From Aquibium microcysteis (GTDB taxonomy: Bacteria > Pseudomonadota > Alphaproteobacteria > Rhizobiales > Rhizobiaceae): a stretch of 64,000 nucleotides of DNA. Location: positions 5,942,001 to 6,006,000 of the forward strand of contig NZ_CP061080.1 of assembly GCF_014495845.1 (NCBI RefSeq), given 5' to 3'. Numbering within the stretch: the first letter of the stretch is position 1; every line of letters starts with the position of its first letter. The translations under genes and the position numbers were made by a program. Positions 43,503-52,688 of this stretch are shown one piece after another. Below the pieces are notes generated by a model, which saw nothing but the letters and a program-made list of their open reading frames with translations, did no database searches and was not told the origin of the DNA.

Positions 43503-44243
43503 TCAGCCCACCAGCGCCGCCACCGCCAGGCTCGCGCCCATCAGCGCCACCGCCGCGACCACGAACGCCGCGTCCCGCTTTCCCGCTCGCGGCGCGCCCG
43601 TCACCGTGCGCTGCGGCCCGGCGCCCAGTCCGCGCGCTTCCATGGCGATGGCCGAGCGGGACGCGCGGCGGATGGCGTAGGCGAGCAGCGGCACGACCAG
43701 CGCGGCGGCCTCGCCGGGGCCGGGGATGCGGCGCGGCGGGCGGCCCCGTCGCATGGCCCGCGCCAGCCGCATCTGCCGCGCCTCGCCGACGAGGTCCGGC
43801 ACCAGATGCAGCGCCGAGAACAGCGCGTAGCCGATCGACGGCGGCAGCCGCCACGAGACCATCATCGCCTTGATCAGCTGGCCGGGGTCGGTCGTCAGCG
43901 CAAACAGCGCCGAGACCATGCCGCAGGCGATCGCCCGCAGGAACAGCACGATGCCGGCCGACAGCGCCGCGCCGCCGAAGGGCGATTCCGACGCCACGTG
44001 CAGCGCGAAGTCGCTCTCCTGCCGGAACAGCACCGACGTGGTGAGGAAGCCGAAGCCGAACAGCGCGAAGGGAACCATCAGCGCCAGCACGAGAAGCGGC
44101 GAGCGGCGCTCGGCGAGGATCAGCGCCAGCGCCGCGACCAGGATCGTCGCCAGCTGGAAGACCGCGTCGAAGACCAGGATCGAGGCCGCGATCCAGACGA
44201 GGCAGACGACCATCCTGGGCAGCGGATGCAGCGCGCTCAGCAT
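43503..44243 (-). CDS. ykoC: ECF transporter transmembrane (T) component, YkoC/CbiQ-like
   Basis: A 246-residue membrane scaffold of an energy-coupling-factor importer. Five to six hydrophobic segments are visible. The two coupling-helix arginine motifs appear as ALFSALHLVPDLVGEARQMRLARAMRRG and AIRRASRSAIAMEARGLG. It is the last gene of the ykoFEDC-type operon and overlaps the ATPase gene by 7 bp. Confidence 0.9.
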   Translation of the reverse strand: MLSALHPLPRMVVCLVWIAASILVFDAVFQLATILVAALALILAERRSPLLVLALMVPFALFGFGFLTTSVLFRQESDFALHVASESPFGGAALSAGIVLFLRAIACGMVSALFALTTDPGQLIKAMMVSWRLPPSIGYALFSALHLVPDLVGEARQMRLARAMRRGRPPRRIPGPGEAAALVVPLLAYAIRRASRSAIAMEARGLGAGPQRTVTGAPRAGKRDAAFVVAAVALMGASLAVAALVG

Positions 44244-45949
44244 GCCGCCGCCTCCGCGCCAGCACGGGTCCAGGCGGCGAGGTCGAGCAGGGCCGGGCGC
44301 TCCAGCCCCGCGTGGCGCATCAGGTCGCGGTCGGCGAGCAGAACGGGGCAGGAGCCGTCGGCGAGAATCCGCCGCTCGCCGAGGATGACGGCGCGCGGGC
44401 AGGTCGCGAGCGCGAAGTCGAGCTCGTGCGTGATGATCGCCAGCGCCGTTCCGCGCGCCCGCAGCGCCTCCACCGTGCGCGCCAGCGCCGCGACGCCGGC
44501 GGCGTCCAGCCCGGCGGTCGGCTCGTCGAGCACCAGCAGAGGAAAACGCCCCGCCTCAACCAGGCAGGCCAGCGCCAGCCGCCGCTTCTGGCCTTGCGAC
44601 AGTTCGAACGGATGGCGCGCGGCGAGCCCCTCGAGCCGCCAGTCGCGCAGGACGGCGGCGATCCGTGCCGCGTCGGCCTCCGCCCCGCGTCCGGGGCCAG
44701 CCGGCATCGGCAGATCGTGTCCACCGGAGCCGATCCCCAGCGCCGCCGCGATCTCCTCCCCCACCGAGCCGGCCGCGAACTGGCCTTCCGGATTCTGGAA
44801 GGCGATGCCGCCGGCAGCGCCGTCGCGCCGCCCGCGCTTCAGCCGCAACAGGCCGGCGAGGCTCGCCCCCAGCGTCGACTTGCCCGCCCCATTGGCACCG
44901 AGGATCGCGATCGCCTCGCCCGCGCGGACGGCGAGGTCGATCCGATCCAGCACCATGGGGCCGAGAAACGGCGCGCAGGCCGCACTCGCGAGCCGGACCA
45001 CCTCCGTCCCGCCTCCCGCCGCGGCCGGCGCGAGGCGCTCCGACACGAAGCGGGCCGCGACGGGCCGCGCCGCCTCCCGCTGCCCCGGCGCCAGCGCGTC
45101 GAGACCGCGGATCGCCTCGCCGATGGCGAGCGGCGTGGGCTCCAGCACCACGCCCGCGGCCGCGAGGTCGGCCGCCAGTTCGGTCGCCGCCGGCCGCCAG
45201 ATGCCTTGCGCCGCCAATGTCTCGCGATGCGCCGGAAACACCGTCCGCGGATCGCCCGCGGCCACCAGCCGCCCGTCGCGGTCGAGCACCGCCACGCGGT
45301 CGACGCTGCCCACCAGCCCGTCCAGCCGGTGGTCGACGACGATCACGCTGCGCCCGTCCCGTCGAACGAGCACCAGCTCCGCCAGCCGTGCGGCCGCGGC
45401 GGGCGCCAGATGCGCCGTCGGCTCGTCCACCACCACCAGCGCCGCGTCCTGCGCCAGCAGAGCCGCCAGCGCCACGATCTGCTTCTCGCCGCCCGACAGC
45501 GCCATCGTGCGGCGGCCGCGGTCGTCGGGCGACAGGCCGACGGCCCGCATCGCCGCCGCCACGCGGGCCTCGATCTCGGCAAGGGGCAGCGCCCGGTTCT
45601 CCAGCGCGAAGGCCACCTCGTCGCCGATCGTCATGCCGCAGAGCGTCTCCTCGGCGTTCTGGAACAGCCGCGACACCACGACCGACCATTGCGCGGGCCG
45701 TCGCGCCGACGCCGCCTCGCCGAACAGCTCGACCGCGCCCGAAACTTCGGCCGGCATCGTCTGCGGCACCAGCCCGGTCAGCGTGGCGAGCAGCGTCGAC
45801 TTGCCGGCCCCCGACGGTCCGAGCAGCAGCAGCACCTCGCCCTGCCGCACCGCGAGCGTGACGGGACCGACCGCATCCGCCGCCGCATAGGGGTAGCGCA
45901 CGGCGGCGTCGCGCCAGGTCGCGGCATCGATGGCTGGCGCCTCGGGCAT
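44237..45949 (-). CDS. ykoD: ECF transporter double ATPase, YkoD-like
   Basis: A 570-residue protein with two ABC ATPase domains in one chain. The first has LLGPSGAGKSTLL, LSGGEKQIVAL and VVVDEPTAHL; the second ILGANGAGKSTLG, LSQGQKRRLAL and LVLDEPTAGLD. Such fused A1-A2 ATPases power ECF uptake of vitamins. Within the operon it serves a YkoE substrate-binding membrane protein. Confidence 0.95.
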   Translation of the reverse strand: MPEAPAIDAATWRDAAVRYPYAAADAVGPVTLAVRQGEVLLLLGPSGAGKSTLLATLTGLVPQTMPAEVSGAVELFGEAASARRPAQWSVVVSRLFQNAEETLCGMTIGDEVAFALENRALPLAEIEARVAAAMRAVGLSPDDRGRRTMALSGGEKQIVALAALLAQDAALVVVDEPTAHLAPAAAARLAELVLVRRDGRSVIVVDHRLDGLVGSVDRVAVLDRDGRLVAAGDPRTVFPAHRETLAAQGIWRPAATELAADLAAAGVVLEPTPLAIGEAIRGLDALAPGQREAARPVAARFVSERLAPAAAGGGTEVVRLASAACAPFLGPMVLDRIDLAVRAGEAIAILGANGAGKSTLGASLAGLLRLKRGRRDGAAGGIAFQNPEGQFAAGSVGEEIAAALGIGSGGHDLPMPAGPGRGAEADAARIAAVLRDWRLEGLAARHPFELSQGQKRRLALACLVEAGRFPLLVLDEPTAGLDAAGVAALARTVEALRARGTALAIITHELDFALATCPRAVILGERRILADGSCPVLLADRDLMRHAGLERPALLDLAAWTRAGAEAAAC

Positions 45950-45953
45950 GCCG

Positions 45954-46547
45954 TCACGCGATCCCGGCGCGCCGGTCGCGGTCGATGCCGAGGCCCGACA
46001 GCACGCCGGTGCGATACAGCGCCTCGGTGATCCAGTGGCCCGCGAGCCCGCCGAGCAGCGCGCCCGACAGGCAGCGCAGCGTAAACATCGCGATCAGCAA
46101 CCCCGGCGCCAGCGCGCCATAGTCGAAGCGGAACCAGGTGTATGCGAACGAGGCCACCGCCGCGCCGACGCCCGCCGCCAGCAGCACCGGCAGCCGGTAG
46201 CTGCGCCAGCGCGTCGCCGCGAACACCGCCTCCGCGCCCGCGCCCTGCACGAGCCCGGTGACCAGCAGCAGCAGCCCGGCCGGGCTGCCGAGCAGCACCT
46301 GCGTCGCTGCCGCCAGCAGTTCCGACAGCAGTGCCGCCCCCGGCTTGCGGATGATCTTGGCGGCGATAATCGAGACGATGAACCAGAAGCCCATCACCAC
46401 GTCCATGGTCACCGGCCCGAACACCGCCTGCGCGATCAGCCACACCTGCACCCAGGCCAGGTAGAGCACGCCGAACACGGCGCCGAGCACGGCGACGATC
46501 AGGATTTCGCGCAGAGTCCACGCGTTGGAGCGGGCGACGGCAGTCAT
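45954..46547 (-). CDS. ykoE: ECF substrate-binding membrane (S) component, YkoE-like
   Basis: A 197-residue polytopic protein with about five helices (ILIVAVLGAVFGVLYLAW, MDVVMGFWFIVSIIAAKIIRKPGAAL and GAGAEAVFA). The KPGAALLSELLAA block is typical of YkoE, the thiamine/hydroxymethylpyrimidine S component. TPP riboswitch control of the operon supports the substrate. Confidence 0.92.
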   Translation of the reverse strand: MTAVARSNAWTLREILIVAVLGAVFGVLYLAWVQVWLIAQAVFGPVTMDVVMGFWFIVSIIAAKIIRKPGAALLSELLAAATQVLLGSPAGLLLLVTGLVQGAGAEAVFAATRWRSYRLPVLLAAGVGAAVASFAYTWFRFDYGALAPGLLIAMFTLRCLSGALLGGLAGHWITEALYRTGVLSGLGIDRDRRAGIA

Positions 46548-46603
46548 GACGACCTCGAGGTTTTCAGGTTGGGAAGAGGGACGCGCGGACGGTCCGCGCG
46601 CGG

Positions 46604-47209
46604 TCAGGCTGCGGTCGGGCTGTTCGCCGAGACCGTCAGGTCGAGCGCGACGTGGCCCTCGCGCGCGCCGAAGCTCAGGAAGGCTTCCGACAGGGTCGAA
46701 AACACCGGTCCTGCATCACCGCGCAGCTTGGTGCAGAAATTCTTCGACCGGTCGAAGACGCCGGACCCCTTCAGGAAGTCGATGCAGCCGTAGATCTCGT
46801 CCATGTGGGCATGGGCGCCGAGCGGATAGAGCGAGAACTGCGCCGCCACCGGCTGGCCGAGCAAGGCCGCCTCTGCCACGCGCTGCCGCGCCTGCGCGAT
46901 CCGCGTCTCCAGAGGGCCGAGCGGCCCGCCGGCAAGCGGCGTGCAGAGCGCGTCGTCCGGTTCGCCGGGGCAGCCGCGCGACACCGTCGCCGACAGCACC
47001 ACGTGCACGCCGGACGCCGCCGCGGCGGTAAACAGGTCGCGCATCGCCGGGAAGATCTCTTCCGGCGGACCGACGATCAGCGTCGAGACGTCGTCGGTCT
47101 CGATCCGGAACCGTTCGCGATAGGGGTCGAGCGCCGACAAGGCGCCGAGGATCACGGCGACGAAATCGTCGCACATGGGATAAAGGGATATCTGGGCACC
47201 GGAAAACAT
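46604..47209 (-). CDS. ykoF: YkoF-like thiamine/HMP-binding protein
   Basis: A 201-residue soluble protein made of two ferredoxin-like repeats: AQISLYPMCDDFVAVIL at the start and AAQFSLYPLGAHAHMDEIYGCIDFL in the second half. Bacillus YkoF binds thiamine and may serve HMP handling. It is the first gene of the operon, with its ATG directly behind the TPP riboswitch. An isolated cysteine pair (CDD, GCID) is present but no metal motif. Confidence 0.92.
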   Translation of the reverse strand: MFSGAQISLYPMCDDFVAVILGALSALDPYRERFRIETDDVSTLIVGPPEEIFPAMRDLFTAAAASGVHVVLSATVSRGCPGEPDDALCTPLAGGPLGPLETRIAQARQRVAEAALLGQPVAAQFSLYPLGAHAHMDEIYGCIDFLKGSGVFDRSKNFCTKLRGDAGPVFSTLSEAFLSFGAREGHVALDLTVSANSPTAA

Positions 47210-47211
47210 GC

Positions 47212-47307
47212 TCGCCTCGCTCCGCTGGCATTAACCAGATCAGCTTGAGGGTCCGGAGGCATGCCGCCCCGCATCTCAGCCCCGGCGTTACGGAGCTCCC
47301 CTGTCGA
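47212..47307 (-). promoter_or_regulatory. TPP riboswitch (THI element) controlling ykoFEDC
   Basis: Read on the minus strand it has GGGGAGC near the 5' end, GGGGCTGAGATG, then GACCCTCAAGCTGATCTGG, TTAATGCCAGCG and GGAGCGAGG, which are the conserved THI-box blocks in order. The final stem includes the GCGAGG that would serve as ribosome site, and the ykoF ATG follows only a few bases later. Regulation is therefore most likely at translation initiation, by sequestering the ribosome site when TPP is bound. Confidence 0.93.
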
Positions 47308-47407
47308 ATGCATCATTGGTATCAGGCACCGGCGGCCGGCGCAAGCCGGCTCTGCAACCTTTCGCTGCATGGCTGCCATGCCGGTCGCCGCGCAACGGCC
47401 ACCGCCG

Positions 47408-48712
47408 TCACTGCATCGTGTTCGGCAGCCACATCACCACCCAGGGGAAGGCGATCAGCAGGCCGAGGCGCAGCACGTCGGTGGCCACGAAGGGCATCAC
47501 GCCGCGATAGATCGTCGGCAGGCTGACGTCGCGCGCCAGCGTGTTGATGACGAAGACGTTCATCCCGATCGGCGGCGTGATCAGCCCGAGTTCCACCGTC
47601 ATGACGATGATGACGCCGAACCAGATCGGGTCGAAGCCGAGCGCCAGGATCACCGGGAACAGGATCGGGATCATCAGGATGATCATCGCCATGGCGTCGA
47701 GGATACAGCCGAGCAGCACCATGAACAGGAGGATCAGAAGCAGCGTCGGATAGGCGCCGAGCTCCAGCGACAGCAGGAAGTTGGTCACCTTCTGCGGCGT
47801 CTGGGTGATGGTCAGGAAATAGCCGAAGAGGATGGCACCGATCAGGATCATGAAGATCCCCGCCGTCACCTGGATGCTTTCGAGCAGGCACTGGTAGAGC
47901 CGGCGCCAGCCCATCCGCCGCCGCGCGACGCTGATGATGATCGCGCCCGCGGCCCCCATGCCCGCCGCCTCCGAGGGCGTGAAGATGCCGCCATAGATGC
48001 CGCCGATGACGAAGACGAACAGGAGCAGGATCGCCCACACCCCGCGCAGCGCCGCCAGCCGCTCGCCCCAGTCCGCCCGCGGCTGTGCCGGGATGCCGCC
48101 GCCCGCCACCGCGACGTAGATCCGCACCGTCACCAGATACATCGCCAGAGCCAGCAGGCCCGGCACCAGCCCGGCAATGAACAGCCGGCCGATGTCCTGC
48201 TCCGTCATCACGCCGTAGATGGCGAGCACGATCGAGGGCGGGATCAGGACGCCGAGCGTCCCGCCGCCCGCCACGGCGCCGGTGGCCAGCGTGTCGGGAT
48301 AGCCGTATCTGCGCATCTCCGGCAGCGCCACCTTGGCCATGGTGGCGGCGGTGGCCACCGACGAGCCGCAGATCGCCGAGAATCCGCCGCAGGCGGTGAT
48401 CGTGGCCATCGCGAGCCCGCCGCGGCGATGCCCGAGGAAGGCGTTGGCGGCGCGGTAGAGTTCCGCACTCATGCCCGACGCCGAGGCCACGGCGCCCATC
48501 AGGATGAACATCGGCACCAGGCCGAGCGAATAGTCGGTCACCGTGCGGATCGGCGACAGCGACAGGAGGTTCAGCGCCGGCGTCCAGGCGGAGAGCATGC
48601 CGAAGCCGCCGACGCCGACGATGCCCATGGCGACCCCGATCGGCACGCGCAGCAGCAGAAGCAGGAACAGGACGACGAAGCCGCCGGCCGCGATGACATC
48701 GTTGCTCATCAT
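47408..48712 (-). CDS. dctM: TRAP transporter large permease (DctM)
   Basis: A 434-residue inner-membrane carrier with about twelve helices. Motifs include VPIGVAMGIVGVGGFGML, STAATMAKV-like SSVATAATMAKVALPEM and LGVLIPPSIVLAIYGVMTEQDIG. It uses the sodium gradient with DctQ and a periplasmic binding protein. The start overlaps the dctQ stop. The substrate is unknown, and the binding protein gene upstream is frameshifted. Confidence 0.95.
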   Translation of the reverse strand: MMSNDVIAAGGFVVLFLLLLLRVPIGVAMGIVGVGGFGMLSAWTPALNLLSLSPIRTVTDYSLGLVPMFILMGAVASASGMSAELYRAANAFLGHRRGGLAMATITACGGFSAICGSSVATAATMAKVALPEMRRYGYPDTLATGAVAGGGTLGVLIPPSIVLAIYGVMTEQDIGRLFIAGLVPGLLALAMYLVTVRIYVAVAGGGIPAQPRADWGERLAALRGVWAILLLFVFVIGGIYGGIFTPSEAAGMGAAGAIIISVARRRMGWRRLYQCLLESIQVTAGIFMILIGAILFGYFLTITQTPQKVTNFLLSLELGAYPTLLLILLFMVLLGCILDAMAMIILMIPILFPVILALGFDPIWFGVIIVMTVELGLITPPIGMNVFVINTLARDVSLPTIYRGVMPFVATDVLRLGLLIAFPWVVMWLPNTMQ

Positions 48713-49215
48713 GGCCGTGCGTCACCCGCAGGCGCCACCAGCGCGGCGAGCGACCGCAGCACCCGGGCCGCGAGCACCAGCGCGCAGAACAGGATGCCGA
48801 GCCAGGCCACGGCGGTGAAGGGCCAGACCGGTATTCCCATCTCGAAGGTCGTCAGGCCCGAGCCGCGCACCTTCTCGACCTGCCGGAACAGCATCCAGGC
48901 GAAGGTGAAGACGAAGCCGGCAAACAGGATGTCCGAGAACAGGTCCACCGCCTTCTGCGCGCGTGCCGGCAGGATCTGCCAGAACAGGTCGACCTTGATG
49001 TGCTCGTTGCGCCAGGCCGCCGCCGCGATGCCCCAGAAGATCGCGACGCCGAGCAGCAGCCGGCTGACGTCGAAGGAGCCGGGGAAGGGCACGTTGAAGA
49101 CGTAGCGCAGCAGCACCGCCAGGAAGGTCAGCGCCGTGATGATGGCGAGGAAGATCGCCGCCGCGCCGTCGACAAGCGCCGACACCCGGCCGATGATCCG
49201 ATCGAATCCGCTCAT
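48709..49215 (-). CDS. dctQ: TRAP transporter small permease (DctQ)
   Basis: A 168-residue four-helix membrane protein (GAAAIFLAIITALTFLAVLLRYVF and VTAVAWLGILFCALVLAARVL). The LRYVFN and WRNEHIKVDLF elements are typical of DctQ. It is needed for function of the large subunit. ATGA-type overlap with dctM. Confidence 0.93.
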   Translation of the reverse strand: MSGFDRIIGRVSALVDGAAAIFLAIITALTFLAVLLRYVFNVPFPGSFDVSRLLLGVAIFWGIAAAAWRNEHIKVDLFWQILPARAQKAVDLFSDILFAGFVFTFAWMLFRQVEKVRGSGLTTFEMGIPVWPFTAVAWLGILFCALVLAARVLRSLAALVAPAGDARP

Positions 49216-49327
49216 GGTCCGTTCCGCAAGAGAGGGTCAGTCAGTCTGGCACCGTCCGGCATCGGCTGCCGGACGCGCCGTTCGTGCGGCCGGTGCGGCG
49301 GCGTCGCGCCGCCGCACCGGGCAGGCC

Positions 49328-50354
49328 TCAATAGGCCGCGCCGCGTGCCTTCAGTTCGCTTTCCAGCGCGCTCATGGCGGCATCGGGATCGACGCCGGCC
49401 GCCTTCACCTTGTCGGCCCACTGCGCCCGCAGCGGCGCCGCGGCCTCGCGCCAGGCGGTGACGTCGGCCTCCGAGGGCACGATCAGCTCGTGGCCCTCCA
49501 TCGCCTTGATCTTCTCGCGGCCGCTGTCCTCGTTGTCGGCCCAGCCGATCGCCACCTTCTCGGCCCAGTCGCTGGTGCAGTGATCGTCGATCACCTTCTG
49601 CTGGTTCTCCGACAGCGATGCATACTTGTCGGGGTTCATCACCCAGGCGAAGGTCGTCGCGTAGAGCGGCATGTCGAGATGGTAGCTCACCGCCTTGTCG
49701 ATGCCGAAGATCAGGATCGAGTTCCACGGGAAGGTGATCGCGTCGGCCACGCCGCGCTCCAGCGCGTCGCGCGATTCGGGCGCGGAGACCTGTGCGTTCT
49801 GGCCGCCGAGCAGCGACACGAAGCTCGCCATGGTGGCATGCGCCGGCCGCACCTTGAGGCCCGAAACGTCGCCCGGCACCTTGATCGGGGTCTTCGAATG
49901 GAACGTCCCCGGCGAGTGGAAGTGCACCAGGCACACCTTCACGTCCGGCATCTCCTTCTCCGCATAGGCGCGGTACCAGGCGTCGAGCCCGGCCGAGCCG
50001 CCCTTGGCGTTGCTGATCAGAAAGGGCAGTTCGCCGGCCGCGATCACCGGGAAACGGCCCCGGCTGGTAGCCCGGATTGACGAAGGCGATGTCGGCGATG
50101 CCGTCGCGCGCCATGTCGTAATGGTCGCCGGCCTGGCCGAGCTGCTGCGCCGGATAGAGCGTCACGGTGATCGACCCGCCCGACGCCTCCTTCACCGAAT
50201 TGGCCCATTCCGTCATGCCGTTGACGTGCAGCGGATGCTGCGGCGGCACCCAGTGCGCCAGGCGCAGCTCCACCGGCGCATCCTGCGCCAGCGCACCCCC
50301 GCTCAGAAGCGCTGCTGCGGCGACGCCGGCCGCGAACATGGTTGTCCTGATCAT
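49328..50354 (-). pseudogene. dctP: TRAP substrate-binding protein (DctP) gene with a +1 frameshift
   Basis: The first part reads MIRTTMFAAGVAAAALLSGGA (signal peptide), then ELRLAHWVPPQHPLHVNG and DIAFVNPGYQPGPFP. At about 50045-50050 one extra base in a C3-G2 run (TTTCCCGGTGATC on the coding strand) moves the true continuation, VIAAGELPFLISNAKGG to ESELKARGAAY, into another frame. Total length is 1,027 bp, one base over 342 codons. Removing one base would restore a full DctP-family protein. It is either a real inactivation or a sequence error; the tidy flanks favour a recent event or an error. Confidence 0.85.
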
Positions 50355-50894
50355 GTCGTTCCTCCCTGGCTGAATGCCCCGGCGCAGTTTCCTCCCGCAG
50401 CCGGCCATGGAGAAAGCCTAGGTTGTGCGACGCCGGGAGGCAAGCGGTTTCGAGGAAGCGTGTATACATGCAGGGGGAGGGGGCCGCCGGCCGGCGGCGA
50501 CGGGGCGAGCGGACCAGTTGTGGTGGAGGCACTCTGCTCGGTCGCCGATTGAGCCGGAGCCGACGCCATTTCCGCCATTGACGCTTCACGCTGGAGATGT
50601 CCGCTTGTGGTCCACAGTGGCCAATCCAGTCGGTGAAGACCAAGCATACGATGATCTGCTGGACGCGACCGGCTGACGCAGAGATCAGAGACGGTTCCTG
50701 CCCCGGCTCCGACTTCAAGCTCGACCGCCTACCCATCTGGATGCAGTGCCCGCGTCGGCCATTCTAACGTTGTCGAGATCGAATGTATCTTGTTCGACTC
50801 CAATGTATCGGTAAATGACGATCCTGTTCGCTTTGCCAGAATCGGGCCGAGATGCGTATGGTGGCCAAATAGTCGATATTTAGGAGGATTTCGT
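50355..50894. other. Intergenic region dctP-helicase
   Basis: No gene seen. TGTATACA at 50461-50468 is a perfect palindrome about 107 bp before dctP, similar to GntR-family operators of TRAP operons. Composition becomes less GC-rich from about 50,760. AATGTATC occurs twice, at 50782 and 50802, exactly 20 bp apart, in front of the helicase gene. The helicase frame stays open to 50790, but the real start is 50895. Confidence 0.5.
50461..50468. promoter_or_regulatory. TGTATACA palindrome (candidate GntR-type operator)
   Basis: A perfect 8-bp palindrome in the upstream region of the TRAP operon. FadR/GntR regulators often bind a GTATAC core. No regulator gene is adjacent, so this is only a suggestion. 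Confidence 0.3.
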
Positions 50895-52688
50895 ATGCCA
50901 GGATTTTTTAAGACCCGAAAAGCTGCTGTGGACAGAAACACGCTAGTCCGTGAGCCGCAGCGTGAAGCATTCGCAGCCATTGATCGGTTCGTCAACGAGG
51001 GCGACAGGGAAGCGGGAGTCGTGCTGCCGGTCGGCTGCGGCAAGTCGGGGACGATCGCCATCTCACCGTTCGCCTTCAAGTCCAACCGCACGTTGGTTGT
51101 GGCGCCGAACCTAAACATTGCCCGACAACTTTTAAAAGAATTCGATCCCGCGAACGTGGACATGTTCTATCAGAAGGCAAAGGTGATCGGCGCTCCGTAT
51201 CCTGAGCCGGTCGAGATCAGGGGTAAAACGACCAATCGCGGCGACCTCGACGTATCTGACGTCGTCGTCACGAATATCCAACAGCTCCAAGGCGATGAAA
51301 ACCGCTGGCTTCAGGATCTGCCGGATGACTACTTCGATCTCATCCTCTTTGACGAAGGGCATCACAACGTCGCGGCGTCCTGGGACCTTCTCAAGGCGAA
51401 GTTCCCCGCCGCACGCATTGTCAACTTTAGCGCTACTCCTATGCGCTCGGACGGCCAACTCATGGCCGGCAAGATCATCTACTCTTACCCGGTCGCGCGG
51501 GCAATCCGCGCCGGCTACGTGAAGCGGCTCAAGGCCGTAGTGCTCAACCCCAAGACGCTACGTTATGTCCGGCGAGAGGACGGGCAGGAGATCGAGGTGA
51601 GCCTCGACGAAGTGCGGCGGCTTGGCGAGGACGATTCCGGTTTCCGTCGTAGCATCGTATCATCAGAGGCGACCATGACGACCATCGTCGACGCCTCGAT
51701 CCGCGAACTAGATCGGCTTCGGAAGGAAGCGGGCGACAACAATCTTAAGATCATCGCCTCCGCTCTGAACTTCGTGCACTGCGGGGAGATCGTGAAGGCA
51801 TACCGGGCGCGCGGTCGCCGCGCGGACTACGTGCACTCCCTCGAGGATGGCAAGGCCAACGATAAGGTAATGAAAAAGCTCGAGAACAACGAGCTCGATG
51901 TGATCGTTCAAGTGCGAAAGCTCGGGGAGGGCTTCGATCACCCACGCCTAGCAGTGGCCGCCGTGTTCAGCATCTTCGCCAATCTCTCGCCCTTTGTGCA
52001 GTTCGTTGGCCGCATCATGCGCGTGGTGATGCAGAACGCGCCCGACAACCCGGTGAACCGCGGCGTCGTGGTGTTCCATGCCGGCGCTAACGTCGCCAGA
52101 CGGTGGAGCGATTTCCAATCCTACACCGGCGCAGACCAGGAGTTCTTCGACGCCCTGCTGCCGATGGAGGAACTTGACTTCTCGCGTGGCGACGAGATCG
52201 AGATCGATCCAGTTGTGCCGGGATCAGGCGATAGCGTCCAGGTCCGCTCGCAAACGGAGGTCCAGCTCGAGGAGATCCCGCTCATCGAGGACGACGCTGA
52301 GGCACAGGAGATGATCCGGAAACTCCGCGAGCGCGGCTACACCGGCGAAGTTGTTGCGCGGGCCATGAATCAGCTCGACGCCGTGCCGGTGACGAAGGTG
52401 CGTCAGCGCCAGGCTCATCGTGCCGCCCTTGACATTCGGATCAAGACGGAGGTTGGCAGGATCTTTGCCGTCAGGAAGATCAACCATCAGGGATACGACC
52501 TCGACCGAAGGCGGCTGAACAAGACGAATTTCGTCGTGATGAAAGGCGCGATTGACGATCAGGCCAACAAGCTGGTCGGCAGAAAATCAGGCGAGCGCGG
52601 CGAGTTCACACAGGGAGAGCTAGACCGTATCGAGGCCGATTTCGCTGGTATCGTCGAGCGCGCGACTAAGGCGGTGTTCGATGCCTAG
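50895..52688 (+). CDS. SF2 DEAD/DEAH-type helicase (accessory)
   Basis: A 597-residue helicase of the Ssl2/type-III-restriction-like class. Walker A is PVGCGKSG (45-52), motif II DEGHH (153-157), motif III SATPM (179-183), motif V GEGFDHP (344-350) and motif VI QFVGRIMR (369-376). The last 200 residues match no domain I know. TAGGAGG precedes the ATG at 50895. Base and codon use are less GC-rich than in flanking genes, which suggests acquisition. A small Cys-containing protein is encoded in overlap, so a two-gene defence or mobile function is possible. There is no nuclease domain visible. Confidence 0.88.
   Translation: MPGFFKTRKAAVDRNTLVREPQREAFAAIDRFVNEGDREAGVVLPVGCGKSGTIAISPFAFKSNRTLVVAPNLNIARQLLKEFDPANVDMFYQKAKVIGAPYPEPVEIRGKTTNRGDLDVSDVVVTNIQQLQGDENRWLQDLPDDYFDLILFDEGHHNVAASWDLLKAKFPAARIVNFSATPMRSDGQLMAGKIIYSYPVARAIRAGYVKRLKAVVLNPKTLRYVRREDGQEIEVSLDEVRRLGEDDSGFRRSIVSSEATMTTIVDASIRELDRLRKEAGDNNLKIIASALNFVHCGEIVKAYRARGRRADYVHSLEDGKANDKVMKKLENNELDVIVQVRKLGEGFDHPRLAVAAVFSIFANLSPFVQFVGRIMRVVMQNAPDNPVNRGVVVFHAGANVARRWSDFQSYTGADQEFFDALLPMEELDFSRGDEIEIDPVVPGSGDSVQVRSQTEVQLEEIPLIEDDAEAQEMIRKLRERGYTGEVVARAMNQLDAVPVTKVRQRQAHRAALDIRIKTEVGRIFAVRKINHQGYDLDRRRLNKTNFVVMKGAIDDQANKLVGRKSGERGEFTQGELDRIEADFAGIVERATKAVFDA

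Noticed and set aside
49212..50408. The two dctP frames as two separate genes
   Set aside because: The first frame has only the N-terminal half of DctP, the second continues it exactly at the shift, and no start signal precedes the second frame.
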